Positions 60,112 through 64,000 of a stretch of 64,000 bases of DNA are shown here, piece by piece. The notes beneath the pieces were generated by a model. That model was not told the origin of the DNA. It ran no database searches and saw nothing but the letters and a program-made list of their open reading frames with translations. Position numbers and translations under genes: made by a program. The stretch comes from Desulfamplus sp964425195 (GTDB lineage Bacteria > Desulfobacterota > Desulfobacteria > Desulfobacterales > Desulfobacteraceae): positions 174,977 to 238,976 of the forward strand of contig CAYRLG010000001.1 in assembly GCA_964425195.1 (NCBI GenBank), given 5' to 3'. The stretch's first letter is position 1. The number at the start of each line of letters is the position of its first letter.

Positions 60112-60300
60112 ATGTGGAAAGACCCAATTATTGAAGAAATACACAAAATAAGACAAGAACATGCTAAAAAGTTCAATTATGACTTTAACAAAATATTTGA
60201 TGACTTGAAAAAACAGGAATTGCAAAGTGAACATAAATTTATCTCTCTACCTATTAAACGCAATATAAATATAAAGAACGTAAAACAGCTTAGTTGTTAG
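60112..60300 (+). CDS. Small antitoxin-like protein (62 residues)
   Basis: MWKDPIIEEIHKIRQEHAKK then FNYDFNKIFDDLKKQ is a widespread small-protein pattern seen next to PIN-domain toxins and transposases in bacteria, where it is presumed an antitoxin. Here no toxin follows; the next gene encodes an exosortase substrate. It lies in an otherwise polysaccharide/exosortase region and probably came in as a mobile pair that lost its partner. No SD is obvious before the ATG. Confidence 0.65.
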   Translation: MWKDPIIEEIHKIRQEHAKKFNYDFNKIFDDLKKQELQSEHKFISLPIKRNINIKNVKQLSC

Positions 60301-60346
60301 TAAATTGAAAATAAAATTGCAAATTGAAATATAAGGAGGTGGGATT

Positions 60347-60910
60347 ATGAAAAAGATATTGTTAGCTTTGATAAGTTTGTTTGTTGTGTTGGGTTTTGCG
60401 GGGTCGGCGTTGGCTGTAAATACTGGTATATATCTTGGTAAGGTTACAGGAACTAATGGAGGTAATGATAACAATGCTGCTGATGTAGAGAGCTTTCTTA
60501 ATGCTTTATCATCACCTGAAAATTGGATAAGTTACAAGAGTACTTATTTTTCAACTGGAGTTGATCTGCAACTGGTTGGTAAGTCTGATGAAAACACTAA
60601 CTTTACAGCAACGGGTAATACATCAGGCACTTGGAATACAAATCCTTCAACAACAATATATTTTTATACAATTAAAGCAGCCGGGGGGGGGAATTCAGGC
60701 GGAGGATTTGAAGTTTACTGGATTGAAAATGGTGCAACAACTGGTGATTGGGAACTGTATGATAAAACACATAATATGTCTCACATAAGCGGTTGGACAT
60801 TTACAAATCCTCCTCCAAGCACCCCTGTCCCAATTCCCGCATCTGTGTTGCTCCTTGGTTCTGGTCTTGTTGGTATTATAGGGTTTTCAAGAAGAAAGAA
60901 AAAGATGTAG
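60347..60910 (+). CDS. VPIPA-CTERM exosortase substrate protein 4, with a G9 tract
   Basis: The 187-residue protein has a signal peptide (ILLALISLFVVLGFAGSALA), a beta-rich mature domain with GGNDNNAADVESFLNAL, and C-terminal VPIPASVLLLGSGLVGIIGFSRRKKK. Near residue 114 a run of nine G residues (60683-60691) encodes Gly-Gly-Gly; a change of one base would shift the frame and remove the sorting signal. The SD AAGGAGG before the ATG is strong. It is the last of the four substrates and is followed by a terminator. Confidence 0.88.
   Translation: MKKILLALISLFVVLGFAGSALAVNTGIYLGKVTGTNGGNDNNAADVESFLNALSSPENWISYKSTYFSTGVDLQLVGKSDENTNFTATGNTSGTWNTNPSTTIYFYTIKAAGGGNSGGGFEVYWIENGATTGDWELYDKTHNMSHISGWTFTNPPPSTPVPIPASVLLLGSGLVGIIGFSRRKKKM
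60683..60691 (+). repeat. Homopolymer of nine G inside an exosortase substrate gene
   Basis: Nine consecutive G residues in an AT-rich coding region, read GGG GGG GGG in frame, encoding three of the glycine codons in AAGGGNSGGG. Runs of eight or more Gs are typical slippage sites of phase-variable surface genes. The sequence as given is in frame ON. Confidence 0.9.
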
Positions 60911-60962
60911 TGAAATAACTACTCCTTACGATTCAATTTGCAAAAGTGTTAATTTGGCATAT

Positions 60963-61000
60963 AAAAAGCAGGCAAATATTTAAGTTGTCCTGCTTTTTTT
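60963..61000 (+). terminator. Rho-independent terminator after exosortase substrate 4
   Basis: AAAAAGCAGG (60963-60972) pairs with CCTGCTTTTT (60989-60998), the stem is extended by a bulged CAA/TTG, and the T-run continues to 61000. It separates the exosortase substrate block from the toxin-antitoxin genes. Confidence 0.8.
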
Positions 61001-61134
61001 GTTTATGCACTTTGTTAGACTTTAAATTATTATGGAATTTACAGAAATACCTTCGCTAATTTTTGAATGACAAAGGTATTATGAAAGATTAACTGAAATC
61101 ATAGAATAATATAGTAAATTTGGAGGGTAAGGCT

Positions 61135-61362
61135 ATGAATTTAAGTTTATCAATAGATTTTAGTCAGTTGAAATCATTAATAACTCAATGTGGAATAGAA
61201 GAAAAAATTGAGATTATTCATTTCTTAGAAAAAGATACTTTTCCTTTTCGATTTAATCATCTTTTGAAGAATCTTAAGTCAGAGGAACTGAGTTTGGAGG
61301 AGATAACTGCTGAAGTTGAAAGCGTAAGGCAAAAAAGATACAATGAGAAAAAATCATATTAG
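61135..61362 (+). CDS. Antitoxin of a PIN-domain toxin-antitoxin pair
   Basis: From ATG 61135, with SD GGAGGG at 61122-61127, this 75-residue, acidic, helical protein (IEEKIEIIHFLEKDTFPFRF, LSLEEITAEVESVRQKRY) has the size of known antitoxins upstream of PIN toxins. An upstream TTG at 61120 would include the SD in the coding frame and is rejected. Its 3' end overlaps the toxin gene by 20 bp, which supports tight co-expression. No DNA-binding motif is obvious; autoregulation is assumed from family behaviour. Confidence 0.78.
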   Translation: MNLSLSIDFSQLKSLITQCGIEEKIEIIHFLEKDTFPFRFNHLLKNLKSEELSLEEITAEVESVRQKRYNEKKSY

Positions 61363-61765
61363 AATAGTAATAGATACAAATATATGGATTAGTTTCTTAA
61401 TAGGTAAAACTTTATCTGGCTTATCTGATGCAATAATTGATAATACAGTCAAAATAGTATTTAGCAAAGAGCTGTTTGATGAACTAATGGAAGTATTAAA
61501 ACGCCCTAAATTTAAGAAATACTTTTCAGAAGAAAACACAAAAGAACTCATTTCTCTTATTAACTCTAAAACAGAGTGGATTGAAATTACAGAACACTTT
61601 AATAGCTGCCGTGATCCTAAAGATGACTTTTTGTTAGATTTATGTGTATCAGGGAATGTGGATTATCTGATTACAGGTGATGACGATCTGCTAATTCTAA
61701 ATCCATTTTATGGTGTAAAAATAATTGATTACCGTGCATTTCAAGAAATTTATAAATATATATAA
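61343..61765 (+). CDS. PIN-domain toxin
   Basis: The 140-residue protein is a PIN-family (PIN_3-like) ribonuclease toxin: VIDTNIWISFLIG with the first Asp, SKELFDELMEVLKRPKF with the conserved Glu, DPKDDFLLDLCVSG with the second Asp pair, and YLITGDDDLLIL with the last Asp pair, all in order. It would cleave RNA when released from the antitoxin. All expected acidic residues are present, so it is probably functional. It is placed between the exosortase substrates and gspF. Confidence 0.88.
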   Translation: MRKNHIRIVIDTNIWISFLIGKTLSGLSDAIIDNTVKIVFSKELFDELMEVLKRPKFKKYFSEENTKELISLINSKTEWIEITEHFNSCRDPKDDFLLDLCVSGNVDYLITGDDDLLILNPFYGVKIIDYRAFQEIYKYI

Positions 61766-61836
61766 GCATATAAATAAATTACACCCATCATTCCATAACT
61801 CAATGCAAATTCTGAATAGTTGAAAATGATAATCTA

Positions 61837-63048
61837 ATGCCTGTTTATAAATGTACTGTTATAAATTCAGAAGGTCACGCACTGAGCAAAAATATTGTTG
61901 CAGCTTCTGTTAAAGCTGTAAAGGCAAAGGTAGCTCAAGAGGGTGATTTTCTTGTTGATATTCAAAAAAGTGCTGGTTACACATCTTTTTTCTCTTTTGC
62001 ACTTTCAGATATTAGAACTCTAAAGCCAAAGGTTTTTATCTCTTTTAACCATGAGTTTTCGGTGCTTTTACGATCTGGTATGCCAATTGTTGCAGCACTT
62101 GATATGTTAATAGAAAAAGAGGGTAACACCCATTTTCAAGCACTTTTAACTGAAATTAGAACCGATATCTCCAATGGAGAGTCTCTTTCAACAGCAGTTG
62201 CAAAACATGAACATATATTTTCACCTATGTATGCTGCTGCGTTAAAAGCTGGTGAGAGCAATGGTACAGTTCCACAGTCGATTACAAAATATATTGAACA
62301 CCTAAAAAGAGCAGAGAGCATAAAGCAGAAGGTGAAATCTGCATCAATTTATCCTGCTATTTTAACAGTTGCATCTCTTTTTGTGGTTATATTTCTTTTA
62401 ATATTTGTAGTTCCTGCAATCACATCCTCTTTTACAGATTCAGGAGCAGAGCTTCCCTTTATGACACACCTTTTATTAAGTATCTCTGAATTTTTAAAGA
62501 GGAGATATCTTTGGATTGTACTCTTTATTTTGGTATTTGGCGTAGGATTTAGGCTATTTATTAAAAGCGAATATGGCAAAAACAGTATTGATAAATTAGT
62601 TCTCAAATTGCCCTATTTTGGAACTATTATAAAAGCCTACTCAATCTCAAGGTTTACATCCACCCTATCCTCTCTTCTATCAAGTGGTTTTACCTTAAAC
62701 AGTGCAATAGTAACCTCTGCTGGATTGATAAGCAATCAACATATAAAAGCTGGAGTTATGAAAGTTGTAGATGAAGTTGAAACTGGAGAGAGCTTTTCTG
62801 ACGGCATTAAGCACTCAGGTGTCTTTCCTCCTCTTGCTGTAAGCATGATTGTAGCAGGAGAACAGAGCAGTAGCTTAGAAGAGATTCTTATGGAGTTAAG
62901 CCAACTGTACGAAAATGATGTTGAAAATGGACTTACTACCATGACATCCATGATTGAACCTATTTTGATGGTGCTTATGGGGTTTGTAATTGGCTTTATT
63001 GTTTTGGCTTTATATATGCCAATATTTCAGTTGGCAGGAACGATATAA
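61837..63048 (+). CDS. gspF: Type II secretion/type IV pilus inner-membrane platform protein GspF/PilC
   Basis: The 403-residue protein has two T2SS-F repeats with three membrane helices in the usual places: the first repeat has HEFSVLLRSGMPIVAALDML, and the second SRFTSTLSSLLSSGFTLNSA with helix IVLFILVFGVGFRLFI between them and the final helix PILMVLMGFVIGFIVLALYM. It is the inner-membrane partner of the GspE ATPase. It is alone here, 44 kb from the gspE-pilMNOP-secretin-pseudopilin operon that lacks an F protein, so the two parts of one system are probably split by the polysaccharide/exosortase locus. Confidence 0.94.
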   Translation: MPVYKCTVINSEGHALSKNIVAASVKAVKAKVAQEGDFLVDIQKSAGYTSFFSFALSDIRTLKPKVFISFNHEFSVLLRSGMPIVAALDMLIEKEGNTHFQALLTEIRTDISNGESLSTAVAKHEHIFSPMYAAALKAGESNGTVPQSITKYIEHLKRAESIKQKVKSASIYPAILTVASLFVVIFLLIFVVPAITSSFTDSGAELPFMTHLLLSISEFLKRRYLWIVLFILVFGVGFRLFIKSEYGKNSIDKLVLKLPYFGTIIKAYSISRFTSTLSSLLSSGFTLNSAIVTSAGLISNQHIKAGVMKVVDEVETGESFSDGIKHSGVFPPLAVSMIVAGEQSSSLEEILMELSQLYENDVENGLTTMTSMIEPILMVLMGFVIGFIVLALYMPIFQLAGTI

Positions 63049-63104
63049 AATTTAAGATGTTGTTATACTGTTCAAGTTTATAAATTCATAAAAGGAGGTT
63101 TACT

Positions 63105-63269
63105 ATGGACATTTTTATTCCAGATATATTTTACAAAACATTGCCATTACTATGTATTCTACTTGCTGTAGTCTTTGCATTTATGCCCGCAAGTGTCGTA
63201 AAATTTATATGTATTGCATATCTTTTAAGCTATGCTGGATATATTACATTTAAACGGAGTTTCTCATAA
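63105..63269 (+). CDS. 54-residue membrane protein with a perfect Shine-Dalgarno
   Basis: AAAGGAGGT at 63092-63100 is followed by ATG 63105 and an open frame of 54 codons to TAA 63267-63269. The product, MDIFIPDIFYKTLPLLCILL and on to CIAYLLSYAGYITFKRSFS, has two hydrophobic stretches (about 12-27 and 33-47) and a basic end, a plausible small double-spanning inner-membrane protein. It lies 56 bp after gspF and may be co-transcribed with it. No homology is recognised; the strong SD is the main evidence. Confidence 0.6.
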   Translation: MDIFIPDIFYKTLPLLCILLAVVFAFMPASVVKFICIAYLLSYAGYITFKRSFS

Positions 63270-63295
63270 AGCATAATCAGCTTGCTTAGTTACAT

Positions 63296-63571
63296 TCAGG
63301 CAACCTGCAATTGAATGTTTTTACCCACAGCCTGGGCATAGTTCACAAGTGTTGATAGGCGGATATCCTCTGCATGATTTTCGATTCTTGAGATGGCTGA
63401 TTTTTTTGTATGCAATGCAGCTGCAACCTGCTCTTGGGTCAAACCAGCTTCAATGCGTGCCTGTTTAAGAAGGACACCAATTTTGAATTGTTCATACCCT
63501 TTGTCAAAGTTTTCTGCAAATTCAGGACTCCGTTTTTTCCGTCCTGCAATGTATTTATCAAGGTCATCCAT
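63296..63571 (-). CDS. XRE-family HTH antitoxin (HigA-like)
   Basis: The 91-residue minus-strand protein has an XRE HTH at about 32-86 (GVLLKQARIEAGLTQEQVAA, KKSAISRIENH) and a charged N-terminus, as in HigA-type antitoxins encoded after RelE/HigB-type toxins. The SD AGGAGG lies in the last codons of the remnant toxin gene immediately upstream, so it is translated from the toxin-antitoxin transcript. The HTH is complete. The toxin has lost its core, so this antitoxin is now without a partner here. It may still regulate its own promoter. Confidence 0.88.
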   Translation of the reverse strand: MDDLDKYIAGRKKRSPEFAENFDKGYEQFKIGVLLKQARIEAGLTQEQVAAALHTKKSAISRIENHAEDIRLSTLVNYAQAVGKNIQLQVA

Positions 63572-63576
63572 TTAAG

Positions 63577-63708
63577 TTACCTCCTGCTGAGATGGTCTTT
63601 TTTTCTCTGTTCTGCTAACTTGATTTCATTTTGGGGAGTTTTCTTACTCTTCTTTTGAAACATAGGACATCTACCTGATTCGGTTTTATAAAATGAGATT
63701 ATTTTCAT
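63577..63708 (-). pseudogene. Internally deleted RelE/HigB-like (Gp49 family) toxin remnant
   Basis: On the minus strand ATG 63708 opens 43 codons: an N-terminus MKIISFYKTESGRCP joined directly to a C-terminus MFQKKSKKTPQNEIKLAEQR ending KKDHLSRR. Both ends are typical of full-length phage-derived Gp49-like HigB toxins of about 100-115 residues, so about 60-70 residues of the middle are missing with the frame kept. The stop codon is 5 bp before the antitoxin ATG, the normal spacing. The catalytic part of the toxin fold is gone, so it should be inactive. Confidence 0.8.
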
Positions 63709-63843
63709 AGTCCCAAAAATACACATATATGTGAACACTGTCAAGGTTCTCCGCTTTTCAACAATGCGACTTAACAGTTAAATAATTGTTTTTTTATCGT
63801 AACCATGATATCTGATATCTGAAGTATTCAGAAGTTAAAGTTT

Positions 63844-63898
63844 AAAAAATGGCTTACTTCCTCATATTTATGTATATAGGGAATGTAAGCCATTTTTT
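63844..63898. terminator. Strong bidirectional terminator
   Basis: AAAAAATGGCTTAC (63844-63857) and GTAAGCCATTTTTT (63885-63898) are perfect complements, with a further TTCC/GGAA pair inside and an AT-rich loop. It can act for both strands, so it would stop transcription into and out of the region before the gene starting at 63970. Confidence 0.8.
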
Positions 63899-63969
63899 AT
63901 AAAATAAATATAAATATAAGGGGTATGAGGGGTGGGAGAATTTTATAAGCTCCCGAGTTAAAATTATCA

Positions 63970-64000
63970 TGGCAAACAATATATATATTACAGCAACAGG
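63970..64000 (+). CDS. Start of a gene cut by the window edge (possible phosphate acetyltransferase N-terminus)
   Basis: ATG 63970 begins MANNIYITAT, which resembles the N-terminus of Pta-type phosphate acetyltransferases (P-loop DRTGG region), where MANN-(I/L)YI-(A/T)AT is followed by a Walker-like loop. Only ten codons are visible. It follows a bidirectional terminator and a small GGGAG/CTCCC hairpin (63933-63953). The identification is weak and based on the first residues only. Confidence 0.4.

Noticed and set aside
61032..61071. Short frame MEFTEIPSLIFE as a remnant of a toxin gene
   Set aside because: Twelve codons with a stop and no convincing match; it cannot be separated from chance in AT-rich DNA.
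1..64000. tRNA or rRNA genes
   Set aside because: No cloverleaf with the TTC-G-TT arm or conserved rRNA segment was recognised in the intergenic gaps; a tRNA search program would be decisive.

Overview
The window is AT-rich DNA with dense, mostly plus-strand genes. It looks like a Gram-negative member of the Desulfobacterota, probably Desulfobacterales-like. That placement is inferred from the gene families: an exosortase fused to EpsI with VPxPA-type C-terminal sorting signals (XrtD-like), split PEP-CTERM-system Wzz/kinase/ATPase genes, a Tat-exported TRAP solute receptor, a GEMM-I riboswitch, and many Rpn and AAA/PD-(D/E)XK repeat genes. There is no rRNA gene, and I see no tRNA, CRISPR array or intact insertion sequence.

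Layout. 1-7.6 kb: the 3' part of a RelA/SpoT gene, an EamA permease (minus strand), an orphan TRAP receptor and a large CHASE-PAS-PAS hybrid histidine kinase. 7.8-17.4 kb: a nucleoside-phosphorylase-like protein of unknown role, then a compact type II secretion/type IV pilus-like operon (GspE ATPase, PilM/N/O/P-like proteins, secretin, three pseudopilins). Its expected inner-membrane partner GspF is absent here and lies 44 kb away at 61.8-63.0 kb. 17.5-57.4 kb: a Wzx/Wzy-type exopolysaccharide locus with an exosortase. It holds nucleotide-sugar genes (UDP-GlcA and its 4-epimer, UDP-ManNAc, GDP-fucose), flippase, polymerase, four GT4 transferases, a WecG-like transferase, XrtD-EpsI, a WecA-like initiator, a TPR lipoprotein, an OPX export protein, an outer-membrane barrel, Wzz, a tyrosine-kinase-like ATPase, an ExeA-like ATPase and a LuxR-type regulator. 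57.5-61 kb: a GEMM-I (cyclic dinucleotide) riboswitch controlling a PilZ protein, followed by four predicted exosortase substrates. 61.1-64 kb: a PIN toxin-antitoxin pair, GspF, a 54-residue membrane protein, an XRE antitoxin whose toxin is reduced to a 43-codon remnant, and the first codons of a new gene.

How it fits together. The polysaccharide is probably started on undecaprenyl phosphate by the WecA-like enzyme, extended by WecG and the GT4 enzymes, flipped, polymerised and exported. XrtD cleaves and probably anchors the four VPxP-CTERM proteins, which may be embedded in or attached to that matrix. A cyclic-dinucleotide riboswitch directly in front of a PilZ c-di-GMP receptor suggests second-messenger control of the matrix program.

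The locus has been repeatedly disturbed by nuclease-like genes. An Rpn gene splits gmd from fcl and leaves a duplicated gmd 3' end. A second Rpn tail is fused to a truncated DUF5615 toxin. Three tandem AAA/PD-(D/E)XK genes, with the trace of another, sit between the exosortase and the rest of its operon. A run of nine G residues in one exosortase substrate is a candidate phase-variation site.
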